Of a stretch of DNA of 64,000 bases, positions 33,890-43,852 are shown one piece after another (the stretch's first letter is position 1; every line of letters begins with the position of its first letter). Where the stretch lies: the NCBI GenBank assembly GCA_907163375.1, contig CAJQUW010007745.1:62001-126000 (forward strand), given 5' to 3'. The notes under the pieces were generated by a model that had not been told where the DNA came from, searched no databases, and saw nothing but the letters and a program-made list of their open reading frames with translations. A program made the position numbers and the translations under genes. The DNA is from Prostheceraeus crozeri (lineage: Eukaryota; Platyhelminthes; Polycladida; Euryleptidae).

Positions 33890-34920
33890 GATTTAGATTG
33901 TACAAATTCCGAAAAGGGGAGTCTTTGACTTTTTCAGGTCTTCGACAAAGTATTGGGCAAAGTAGTAATTGTTCAAAGAAATCGAAGACGGAACGCGTGA
34001 ATTTGTGAATGGAGGCTATACACAGGAAGTATTGACTAAAGGTAATTCATACAAAGTATACTTTGGCTAATAACGCGTGTTCGAATCCTATTTGTATGCA
34101 TCAACGGTATGCATGCAATATTGTAACATGCGCGAATGAAACGCAAATCCTGGTCGAGTTCCTGCTGATGAGCTCATTACTAACAAGTTTAATCATATTA
34201 AGTATCACATTTTTCATCATTCTTAGACACGTCTTGCTGAACTTTTGAATGATTCTTAACACCTGTAGAGAACGAACCATGCTTCCTTGTCAGCATCTCA
34301 TAACTTTATCTTCATCTTAATCTCAAACACTTCTATCTTCTTACTCAATCACAGCAGGGATCCTTAGTCGGCAGTACAGGTCTGTGTTGTGTCAATTTTC
34401 AAATGACCAATCATCCGTCATCGTTAGAACAAAGTTGACCAACTTGATAAAGTATCACCCACACGTTGTAGTAAGTATACCAGTAGAATTCGTAGTCGAG
34501 GAACGTTCAAGTGAACAATTTTTCATAATTCGTATAAGTGATTCCAATTAAGTTAAGTCCTTACTATATCGCATGTACTTGCATTAGTCCCTTGCCTACT
34601 GAAGCCTTATAAGACTGTGGATAGGAGTTTACATTAATAGAGTTACATGTAGATTTCTTTGTGCCTAATTAATTGACATGATAGAATTCTTGGATGATAA
34701 ATTTTGATTTAATTACTGGCACCAGTCATTTTTAGTTTAGTATATTGCTTTTACCTTATTGATTGATTGTACTAAAATGCGGTGTGAACATGTGATAACA
34801 TATCCTTCAGGATATCCAAAAGGCGTATTGATTTGTTTTATTGAGTGAAAGATAATTCTGCATGAATCATCGAAAACAGGGCTCGGTGCAAATTGTATTT
34901 TTATCTCAAGTAATGAATAC
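33890..34920. other. Non-coding stretch
   Basis: AT-rich sequence with no recognised gene or repeat. The last part before 35354 may belong to the 5' untranslated region of the LINE that follows. Confidence 0.3.
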
Positions 34921-35353
34921 TTGACTGCGGTAGCGTGCGGTTGTGTCGTCTCTCACGTCTGATAAGTTTCATTTGTGGTGCGGATACCATCTGATGCAGA
35001 GTTCATTCATATTGGAAATTTATATATTCGTGATCCTTGTCTTGCAGTGAATCGATTGGTGTATTTAATTTCATCGTGGAATTGTTCTTCGCAGTGCTAT
35101 CCTTGGATTTGTGTTGTGTTGATATTCGTGTCAGTGTGCGCATGCGCAGATCTTGGTGAACTCTTGTCCACGGTCCCTCATTCATTTGCTTTCTTTTGTG
35201 TCTATCGTGATATTGGTGTACAACCCAGTCGTTTGTCATCTGTTCCAGTGGTCAAGTAGTCTAAAGGTTCCACGATTTTTGCATTGAGTTACAACTACCC
35301 TGGTTCAAATCTGCCTAGTGCTTGTAGTTAATTTTTGGTATTTTGCATCCAAT

Positions 35354-36088
35354 ATGCCGTCTACTCCTGTGAATACTAGGTCAAAAGGTGTGACATCTGC
35401 AGCTTTGACTTTGCAAGATGTTAAAGCCCTTCTCGACAATAGCAAGAATGAGATTGTTAGCCTGTTGAAACCTGAATTGGACCGTATTGCATCTTCACTT
35501 GAGGCTGTTCACAAACGTATCGACTGCATTGAGAATTCTGTCTCTGAAATGAAATCGATTGTCTCAAAACATGAAGAGCAAATCAAGGCTGTTGGTGTGC
35601 TTCTTAATTCGACTCTATCGCAAGAAAGTATCCATAATTATATGTCTGTGGAGATTGATGAACGCCTTTATTGGCTCAATAATGTCATTATATCGGGAAT
35701 CCAAGAGTCTGCTGGTTCTATCGATGAACGAATTGCTGAAGATGAAAAGAAAATTGTTCACATGTTGAATGAGCTTGGTAAGCCTATTGAAGTTGGTTCC
35801 ATAGTCAAGATGCAGCGTATTGGTCCTGCTGGTTCTCATGCTAGACTACTGCGGTTAACCCTTGATGGTTTGCATTCAAGAAATTCTCTCTTGTCGAAAG
35901 CCAAAAATTTACGGAAATCAGATTCTTTTCGGAACGTTTTTGTGAACTCGGATAGAACAAAGGCTCAAAGGTTAGAATTGAAAAGGCTGAGAGATGAATT
36001 AAGGGATAGAAAATCAAAAGGTGAAAATGTGACTATATATAATTGTCAGGTTGTTGATCGTAATGACGTGTCTGGAAATTTTCATTGA
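35354..36088 (+). CDS. LINE A ORF1 (coiled-coil RNA-binding-type protein)
   Basis: Intact frame from ATG at 35354 (MPSTPVNTRSKG) to TGA at 36086-36088, 244 residues. A predicted coiled coil (about residues 20-90: LLDNSKNEIVSLLKPELDRI and IENSVSEMKSIVSKHEEQI) is followed by a region with NNVIISGI, then IVKMQRIGP and LRDELRDRKSKGE, the pattern of LINE ORF1 proteins with a degenerate RRM and C-terminal nucleic-acid-binding domain. In the family ORF1 packages element RNA. The stop overlaps the next frame (start region 36085), so ORF2 would need reinitiation or frameshifting. Confidence 0.82.
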   Translation: MPSTPVNTRSKGVTSAALTLQDVKALLDNSKNEIVSLLKPELDRIASSLEAVHKRIDCIENSVSEMKSIVSKHEEQIKAVGVLLNSTLSQESIHNYMSVEIDERLYWLNNVIISGIQESAGSIDERIAEDEKKIVHMLNELGKPIEVGSIVKMQRIGPAGSHARLLRLTLDGLHSRNSLLSKAKNLRKSDSFRNVFVNSDRTKAQRLELKRLRDELRDRKSKGENVTIYNCQVVDRNDVSGNFH

Positions 36089-37832
36089 GGGATTTTACAT
36101 ACACAGAGAACAAAGTGTTTCCTACTATGCTCCTAATGAACGCTAGATCCCTTTTGCCTAAGTTTGATGAACTTTGTGCTGTTTTGTCATGTTTGCATCT
36201 TGGTATTGTAATGATAACGGAATCATGGTTACGTTCTAATATTTCGGATGATATTATTAGTATTCATGGTTATAATTTGTTTCGTTGTGACCGTATAAAT
36301 CGAATCGGAGGGGGTGTTTGTGCTTACATATCATCTAATTTCCCGTGTTTTCCTGCTGCATACTCTTCTTTTCCGTCTGAAATAGAAGTTTTATCACTGC
36401 GTATACCTTCTTTGCATATGTTTGTGGTCTGTACGTATATTCCTCCTGGTTTAAAAGTCAATGTGCTCAATAGAATGTGCTCGGTGGTTCATCGACATCT
36501 CGTCGCATTAAAGCTGAAACAGGCTACCGGTTACGACGGTATTTGTGCATTTCTGTTGCGAGAAAGTGCTGATTTTATATGTGATCCCCTAGCAGACATT
36601 TACACAGCTTCAGTGAATTCACGAACCTTTCCGACTTACTGGAAAAATGCCTATGTAAAACCTATCCCTAAAGTAAGAAATCCATCCATTTCAGACTTTC
36701 GCCCGATTTCATTGCTGCCGATAATTTCAAAGCTATTTGAACGAATTGTGTTGCTATCCATGAAGCCTACATTTGTTCAATCATTTGGTAGTGAACAGCA
36801 TGCCTTTCGGCCTCTCGGCTCAACGAGTAGTGCCCTTATAGATATACTTGACTGCATTACGGCCTATATGGAAGATCAGGAAAATCTTTATGTCAGGCTT
36901 GCATCTCTCGACTTTTCCAAGGCCTTCGATAAAATCCACTATAATAGAATGATCAAAACTATAACAAGGGCTTCATTTTGTGGCTTTCTTCATTTTTGTC
37001 AAATCGATGCCAACCATTATGCACAAATGGCAGTATCGGTCCTTTGTCTTATGTAAAGTCCGGTGTGCCTCAGGGTTCTACTTTCGGGCCATATCTTTTT
37101 TCCATCTTTATCGGGACTCTGACAATAAAATCTCAGAGTGGAAAGCTTGTCAAGTATGCTGATGACCTCACTCTTATTGAATCCTGTACGAAACATCAGC
37201 CGAATCCAGATCATATGTCAATTGTATCATCGTGGTCGCATGTGAACAAACTATTTTTGAACTCAAGGAAGTGCAAACAGATGTTTTTTCGTCGCAAAAA
37301 GGATGCTCCCACATTTGCTTACACAGATGTTGAGCTTGCTAGCACAATTTCTATTCTTGGTGTAACATTCACAGATGACTTAAAGTGGAACAAGCATTTT
37401 GATAACATTTTACTGTCTGCAACTCGTCGTTTGTATGTGATACGCACTCTAAAACCATATGTTTCCAAAGAAAAGTTGCTAGAAGTATTCCACAGTTGTA
37501 TCGTTTCACTTTTGATGTATGCAACTCCTTTATTTTGTGATATGTCAACTGAAATATGTCACAGAATCAAGAAATTTCGAAAACGCGCCCATCGTTTAAT
37601 TTGTAGCCAAGAGTGTAAATGCTCAATCATCCCTGATTTCGATAACATGCATAAAAGTTTGTCGTGTAAATTTCTTACAAAGTGTAAATCTCCAGATCAT
37701 CCTTTACATGAACATGTGCCTCCAAAAATGCCTTGTACTGGACATTTTTGTTTACCTCATTTTTCAACGTTTAGACGTCAGAATTCATTTTTTATCTGGT
37801 GTTGCATGATTGATAACGCTGCTGAAATCTGA
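36085..37832 (+). pseudogene. LINE A ORF2 (endonuclease / reverse transcriptase), deleted and frameshifted
   Basis: The first ATG in frame is at 36127. An AP-endonuclease N-terminus (MNARSLLPKFDEL, ITESWL, GGGVCAYIS) is fused after VVCTYIPPGLKV directly to the reverse transcriptase (LKQATGYDGI, FRPISLLPIISKLFE, HAFRPLGSTSSAL, LDFSKAFD). The endonuclease end with GDFN and SDHN, and the domain linker, are missing, roughly 300 residues by comparison with LINE B. A frame change near 36980-37050 leads to SGVPQGSTFGP, the catalytic KYADDLT, and a C-terminus ending at 37832. It has lost nicking activity and would not be autonomous. Confidence 0.88.
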
Positions 37833-37993
37833 CCTCTCCATTACTGTTGTATAATGTATATTTGTCAAAGCCTGCATGTTACAGAAAGTGATCATTTTAT
37901 ATGTAAGTTCGTGCTGATTTGCTATTTCTGTGTTTGTATATTTGATTTCTATTTACTTTCAATAAACGCATTACTTACTTACTTACTTACTTA

Positions 37994-40399
37994 GAACTAC
38001 TGCATTTTTTGTTGATATGCTGGATACTGAGTTGTTACGGTATCCCAGTTCACATTTTGTTATTTGTGGGGATTTCAACCAGTTTGACACATCTATATTT
38101 TCTCAGCAATTTTCTATGCGTAACTATGTGACAGTACCTACTCGTGTAAATTCTTTGTTGGATCAGATTTGGTTATCCCATGCCCTTACTGACTGCTATT
38201 TGGAAGATGCTAGGGTGGGCCCTCCGATCAGTTCATCAGATCATAATATTGTTATTTTGGATGGAAGGCATAAAGCAAGTACAGTTAAGCAGATAACGAA
38301 AGTATGGGATTTTAGAAGATCAAATGTCGATATGTTTTTGTATCTTTTGTCAATTGGATTACAAGACTTTGCCACTAGAATGGAAGGTTCATCTGTCGAT
38401 GATATGTGCCATGACTTTTATTGTATTTTTCATGCTGCATTATCATTTATCCCATTTACCTACGTGGCCTTTTCTAAGAACGACAAGCCATGGATCACTC
38501 CGATTTTGAAAGATTTAATCAACAAGCGTTTGGAGTGCATATAGACTCAGAAATTGGCCACTATATTTTCATTATAAAGATCGTGTTAAAAATGAATTGA
38601 TAAAAGCAAAACGTATATGGACTAAAAAGCACATCAATTCTTCTAAAAATATTTGGAAAGTTGTTAATGAGACCAGAGGTAAAAGTAATGCATGTGTTTT
38701 CGGTTCGCTTATCAATACTTATGGTGGTATTGATTGCTTTCTTCATTGTGTTTCTTCATTGTGCAAGTACTTGTGGGCAACTTTAATTATGAAGATGATG
38801 ATGATTCTTGTGATATTCAGGATGTGACTTGAGATATTGAATTCTGTCCTTTTGTTATTGCCAATGCATTGAAATCCATCAAGTTATCAACTGCTGTTGG
38901 TAGTGATGGTATACCAAATCGCCTCATACGTGATGCTGCAGTGCTGTTGTCAGATCCAATCTATCATATTTTCAAAAGGTCTTTAGCAGACAGAATTTTT
39001 CCTGCATGTTGGAAATCAGCAGATGTTATTTTGGCTCCGAAATGTAGAAACCCGAAAATTACAGACTTTCGCCCAATTTCGCTCACCCCCGTGCTCAGTA
39101 AAATTTTTGAAAGACTTGTGCTCAACCATATGATGTCAAGCATTAATGAATTGTATGGTTCTCATCAATTTGCCTTCAGGAAGCATGGGTCCACTGATGC
39201 TGCACTTGTTCGTATGCATGACTATATAACAGAGTGCCTGGATAAATCTGATGTCAAAACTGTTCGAATGACATGCTTAGATCTATTGAAAGCTTTTGAC
39301 AAAGTTTTGCCAAGTCTGATGATCCATCGCCTTAAAAGTGCTGGATTGAATGGTGGTTTTATCCTTTGGATAAAGAGTTACTTAACTTCTCGTTCTCAAA
39401 GAATAAAGTTGAATGGCGTTTACACTTCTCCTGTTGTTGTGCCATCTGGTCTGCCCCAGGGTTCGGTGCTTGGACCAGTATTATTTGCTTCGTTCATGGG
39501 CTCCTTGAATGTTAACTCAGAGGCAGTTGTAGTGATATATGCTGATGATATGACTTTAATAGAGCCGATATTCAAGGATAGTGATTTGCCTAATAATCTG
39601 CACTACATTGAAAGTTGGATGGATATGAACAAGATGTCTTTGAATCTGAAGAAGTCTCAGCAGCTGATTTTCAAGAAAGGTAACTGTTCTTCGGCTGAGC
39701 TTGCCTACGATAATATTAGTCTAACCAAAGCAATAAAGATCCTTGGTGTTAAGTGGAACGACGGCTTGGATTGGTCTTCGCATATAGAGAGAATTCTGAA
39801 GCTTGCGTCACAAAAGCTCTATGTTATTCGTGTCTTGAAACCATACCTCTCTTGTGATAATTTACGTATGGTTTATAATTCCATCATTTTATCAATTTTG
39901 TTGTATGCTGCTCCTGTTTTTGTAGGGCTTCCCAAGACTTTAGAGCAGAAACTTGAATTATTTCACAAAAGAGCACATAGAATAATTTGTAGCAAGTATT
40001 GTGGATGTTGTTTCTTTCCATCTGTTTTGTCCTTGCGTGAAAAACGTGCATATAATCTCCTTAGTAGATGTGAGACATATGTATTCCATCCTTTACACGA
40101 ATTTTTGCCTGTGCGTATGCCAAGAACTAATAAGCTATGTTTACCACCGATCAGCACTTCAAGAAGACTTCACTCATTTTTCCCTTGGTCCTGTGTTTTA
40201 ATGAATTCTTCGACATCATTATGATATTCGTGTTTAGTGTTGACAACAAATCGTACATGTAAAGTTGATAAATTTGTAATTTTGCATGGTTTTGAATGAA
40301 TTATTTTGTACACTATTATTTGTCTTATTGTTCTCATGATTGTAACTCTCGATTTTCATTATTTCAAATATAAACACTTTACTTCTACTTCTACTTCTA
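37994..40399 (+). mobile_element. LINE B, 5'-truncated, directly after LINE A tail
   Basis: Begins within the endonuclease immediately after the (TTAC)n tail of LINE A and ends with a (TACTTC)n tail at 40380-40399. Related to LINE A but clearly a different subfamily judging by the protein and tail sequences. The abrupt 5' start is typical truncation during reverse transcription. Confidence 0.85.
38017..40224 (+). pseudogene. LINE B ORF2, endonuclease C-terminus plus reverse transcriptase
   Basis: The frame 38017-38544 has endonuclease motifs ICGDFNQFD and SSDHNIVI. A stop and frame changes between about 38544 and 38869 break the linker (RVKNELIKAKRIW lies in another frame). The reverse transcriptase 38869-40224 is then open for 451 residues: GSDGIPNRLIRDA, FRPISLTPVLSKIFERLV, FAFRKHGSTDAAL, GLPQGSVLGPVLF, the catalytic IYADDMTLIE, and a long thumb/C-terminal part with ILGVKWNDGLDWSSHI. 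The polymerase block is nearly intact, which suggests a fairly recent insertion. Confidence 0.9.
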
Positions 40400-40436
40400 A
40401 TATGGAAGAATACTTCCATTCTTGCAAAACCCTTAA

Positions 40437-41094
40437 CCCTTGACCACCGAAAAGGGGTCTTCTGCTCCCCCAGCCATGTTTGAATGCTTCTGTATCGAAG
40501 ACAATATACGTTACGCAGTTGTAACTTCAGATGTTTAAGTTTTTGAATATTGATTTTAGTTTCATTTAGTAAACGTTGAAACGGTACGATTCTCTATGAA
40601 ATAAAATTAAACATTCTCAAATTAACCTGCAAGTTTCCTTTCATCGACGGAAAGGGGTCTTTTTGGCACCCAGCAATGTACACACAGAGACACACACAGT
40701 CAGCAGAGAATGAATACATTGTTGGCATGAGATGATATTCAATCGCTCATCGCAGTCGTATGTGCATTTCCGAGTTGAATAGAATGATTGATGTTAGCGT
40801 TTGCAAGTGAACACGCGCGCAGGAGGTTTCACACAACAAATGGAATCGCTGCAGTGATTGTTGCAAATGAACATTGACTTTTCTATGTGATATTAAGTAA
40901 AAAGGCCATGTGCCTGCTGATTTTCCTAAGATATAATGACACAGTTGCTTATTAATGCAATTTCCGTGTTTTTGATATAAAAAATAGCTGCGTAATTAAG
41001 TTAATTGCTAAAAGGGTGTATTAAAAAATACATGGGGGTCCATTTGTCCTCTTTTCGTTGATAGTGATTGAAACATGTTTTCGGTGGTTAAGGG
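40437..41094. mobile_element. 658-bp piggyBac-type MITE, TTAA duplication
   Basis: Inverted ends CCCTTGACCACCGAAAA and, on the other strand, CCCTTAACCACCGAAAA, flanked by TTAA at 40433-40436 and 41095-41098. Subterminal repeats of the GAAAAGGGGTC type recur at about 40450, 40650 and, inverted, near 41050. It encodes nothing. It is not related at its ends to the piggyBac at 8393. Confidence 0.9.
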
Positions 41095-41175
41095 TTAAAA
41101 TTGGTTATTTGTCCTATCTGTTAATCTGAAGGTGAACTTTGCATCATAATAATTCGGCTATTGCGTGACAAACTC

Positions 41176-41181
41176 TTTATT
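41176..41181 (-). terminator. Polyadenylation signal AATAAA of the coiled-coil gene
   Basis: TTTATT on the plus strand reads AATAAA on the minus strand, 16 nt after the stop codon. This implies a very short 3' untranslated region, ending before the MITE at 41094. Confidence 0.5.
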
Positions 41182-41197
41182 TTGTGAACTCTCACAG

Positions 41198-42157
41198 TTA
41201 CATGAAATTGACTGCTCTCATAGACAACAATTTAGCATTTGGTGGTTTCGGGTCAGGCCTTGGCTTTGCTTCACGTGGAACACGTCTTGAATGATATGAG
41301 AACGGAATATTGACCGGTTGACTTGATCGACGAGGTTCCTTCTTCCCGGTACTCGGCACTAACGGAGGAACTGGTCGAGCGTGTGAATACGAAGCAGTTT
41401 CTTGTGGAGGAAGAGGATTTTCTACAGTTGGTGCTGCTTGAATAACAATTCTCTGTTGTTTTTCCGCTTTGACTTTCTGTAACTCGACTTCTAGTGCACG
41501 AATTTTAGCGTTGAGAGTGTCACGTTCTTCACCGGGAAGTGGAATGCCTTTCAAATCTTCAGGCACTTCATCAGGTGTCAGTAATCCCTTTATAAATCGC
41601 CGTAGAAGTTCTGTTTCTGCTTTCTGAAGCTCCATTTGCTCATCGTGTCGCAATACAAGACTGGAAAAGGCGTGGCGGAGAGTCTGACTATATTCCGCTC
41701 CATCGGGGTGCTCAGAGGAAACTGATGATTTCATCTGAGACAGCAAGAAGTTCACAGTTTCGAGAAGAAGTTCGTACTGGCGTTTCACGTCCCTGAGATG
41801 CTCCAGCTCATGCAGCATGTGTCCTACCATCTGTTGAAGATGTTGTATCCGACGTCCAGTGTCAAATTCCTTCTGAAGGTTGTCGAGAGAGGTTTCCTCC
41901 CGGATTAGAGGCTGTTTCTTTCGTCGAGCGACTGCTGCGGGATCGAATTCACCGAGTCGATTCTCTAGGTGTCCTGCAAACGCTGTGTAGAGATTAACGG
42001 ACTCTTGCAGTCTTCGAAGAGCACTGTCGTTCGCCATGTTGAACTTCGCGGCCACTTGAACGTTGCTGGAAAGTTTCTCGATGTCTCGTTGCAGATTCAT
42101 GCGAGTATTTGAGGCGTCATGCTCTTTCTCCACGAGAAGTTTCTCCAGTTCTATTAC
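41198..42157 (-). CDS. Coiled-coil protein gene, terminal exon
   Basis: A 319-residue terminal exon. It opens at a strong acceptor (TTGTTCTTCTTCAG then GTAATAGAACTG, phase 0, exon border 42157) and ends with TAA at 41198-41200. The protein starts VIELEKLLVEKEHDASN and is mostly charged heptad helix (LQRDIEKLSSNV, LRDVKRQYELLLETVNFLL, LEVELQKVKAEKQQ). It then turns into a proline- and basic-rich disordered tail (PVPPLVPSTGKKEPRR to PRPDPKPPNAK). No enzyme motif is present. Centrosomal, ciliary or cytoskeletal scaffold proteins often look like this, but I cannot name the family. A methionine ten codons upstream lies in the intron and is not the start. Confidence 0.85.
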   Translation of the reverse strand, partial: VIELEKLLVEKEHDASNTRMNLQRDIEKLSSNVQVAAKFNMANDSALRRLQESVNLYTAFAGHLENRLGEFDPAAVARRKKQPLIREETSLDNLQKEFDTGRRIQHLQQMVGHMLHELEHLRDVKRQYELLLETVNFLLSQMKSSVSSEHPDGAEYSQTLRHAFSSLVLRHDEQMELQKAETELLRRFIKGLLTPDEVPEDLKGIPLPGEERDTLNAKIRALEVELQKVKAEKQQRIVIQAAPTVENPLPPQETASYSHARPVPPLVPSTGKKEPRRSSQPVNIPFSYHSRRVPREAKPRPDPKPPNAKLLSMRAVNFM

Positions 42158-42580
42158 CTGAAGAAGAACAACGTTATTAGAGAGCAATTTGATGAAAATT
42201 TAAATTCAAATCTGAAGGCATGAGACTTATAGGTGCGTAGCATTGTCAAAAATTTATAAATGAGAAGAAATGAGACGAACTTCCAGCAAGAACTTGACAC
42301 GATCGATTTGCAAGATCACCTGCAGACAATTACCTCATTAAAGAGCTCATGTGAAAGCCATAACCAATGTAATGCACAGAGACGAAATACTGAAATATGC
42401 TAACAATGAATTCAATAATTATTATGACTGAAGATGATAGAGAAGACGCTTCTCTAAAGGAAAACTATGGATATGTGCATACTATTGTATTCATATTTTA
42501 TTGCAGCTAATTACATGTACATGTATAGTCAGTTAATTTTCCAGTTGATGGCTATGTAAACGGACTACTATAGTCCTGCA

Positions 42581-43336
42581 TAGTCCTGCAACCAGCATGA
42601 GTTTCTGCAGGGAACGAGGCCGACAGTGAGACTTTCACAGAATAATGTACACCTCACAGTCCGGCAGCCAGCACGAGTTTCTGCAGGGAACGAGGCCGAC
42701 AATGAGACTTTCACAGAATGATGTACACCTCACAGTCCGGCAGCCTGCACGAGTTTGTGCAGGGAACGAGGCCGACAATGAGACTTTCACAGAATGATGT
42801 ACACCTCATAGTCCGGCAGCCAGAGCGAGTTTCTGCAGGGAACGAGGCCGACAATGAGACTTTCACAGAATGATGTGCACCTCATAGTCCGGCAGCCAGC
42901 ACGAGTTTCTGCAGGGAACGAGGCCGACAATGAGACTTTCACAGAATGATGTACACCTCATAGTTCGACAGCCAGCACGAGTTTCTGCAGGGAACGAGGC
43001 CGACAATGAGACTTTCACAGAATGATGTACACCTCATAGTGCGGCAACCAGCATGAGTTTCTGCAGGGAACGAGGCCGACAATGAGACTTTCACAGAATG
43101 ATGTACACCTCATAGTCCGGCAGCCAGCACGAGTTTCTGCAGGGAACGAGGCCGACAATGAGACTTTCACAGAATGATGTACACCTCACAGTCCGGCAGC
43201 CAGCACGAGTTTCTGCAGGGAACGAGGCCGACAATGAGACTTTCACAGAATGATGTACACCTCACAGTCCGGCAGCCAGCACGAGTTTTTGCAGGGAACG
43301 AGGCCAAAAATGAGACTTCCACAGAATGATGCGCAC
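42581..43336 (-). repeat. Left satellite arm, about 10 x 76 bp
   Basis: Inverted orientation relative to the long right arm. Monomers carry CACAGTCCGG or CATAGTCCGG at the junction and are otherwise close to the consensus. Confidence 0.93.
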
Positions 43337-43852
43337 CTATGCTTACTGCGAATTGGCGAGTCTGCCGACTTCAATCAAGTTTCTCTTCTTGTCAGACTCG
43401 ATCAAAGAAAACACATGTTAGTCAGGAAACACATGGAGATTGACATTCGATTAAGACGCAAATTGTCGATGTTTCCTTTGATTAAGCGAAAGGTGCTAAA
43501 CCTAGAGGCATATTTTTGACATGGAATGTCTTCAAGGCACTTTCTATTATGTACAATTGGCAAGCTGCCTTGTCGGCAAACAAGCACTTTGAGCAATTGT
43601 ATCTACATTTAACCACATTCTCGTAGACATTGCCGATCAGAAGCATGACAATCACACTTGCACATCAAAGAAGACATTCAACATCAAACAATACGGCTCA
43701 AAATTGATTAACTTTACCGCAATGAGCGAAACTTTAGAAAATTTCTTTTTAGCAAAAATCTGCATCCCATTGAATTAATTGGTTCCTTCTTAGACCCCAC
43801 CTGACAAGAAGATAGAGCTCGGCAGACGCGTAGATTCGTCGTAGGCATGTAG
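43337..43852. repeat. Palindromic core of foldback copy 2
   Basis: Left CTATGCTTACTGCGAATTGG pairs imperfectly with the right end GATTCGTCGTAGGCATGTAG; internal blocks shared with copy 1 include TTGTCAGACTCGATCAAAGAAA, ATGGAATGTCTTCA and ACCACATTCTCG. It is more diverged between its arms than copy 1. Confidence 0.85.

Larger units (their letters stand above)
34930..37993 (+). mobile_element. LINE A (jockey/CR1-like non-LTR retrotransposon), internally deleted
   Basis: Two overlapping frames follow a probable 5' untranslated region, with an AATAAA at 37961 and a (TTAC)n tail at 37971-37993, the usual 3' end of target-primed elements. The exact 5' end is uncertain. An internal deletion joins the endonuclease to the reverse transcriptase, so it is not autonomous. 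Confidence 0.82.
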
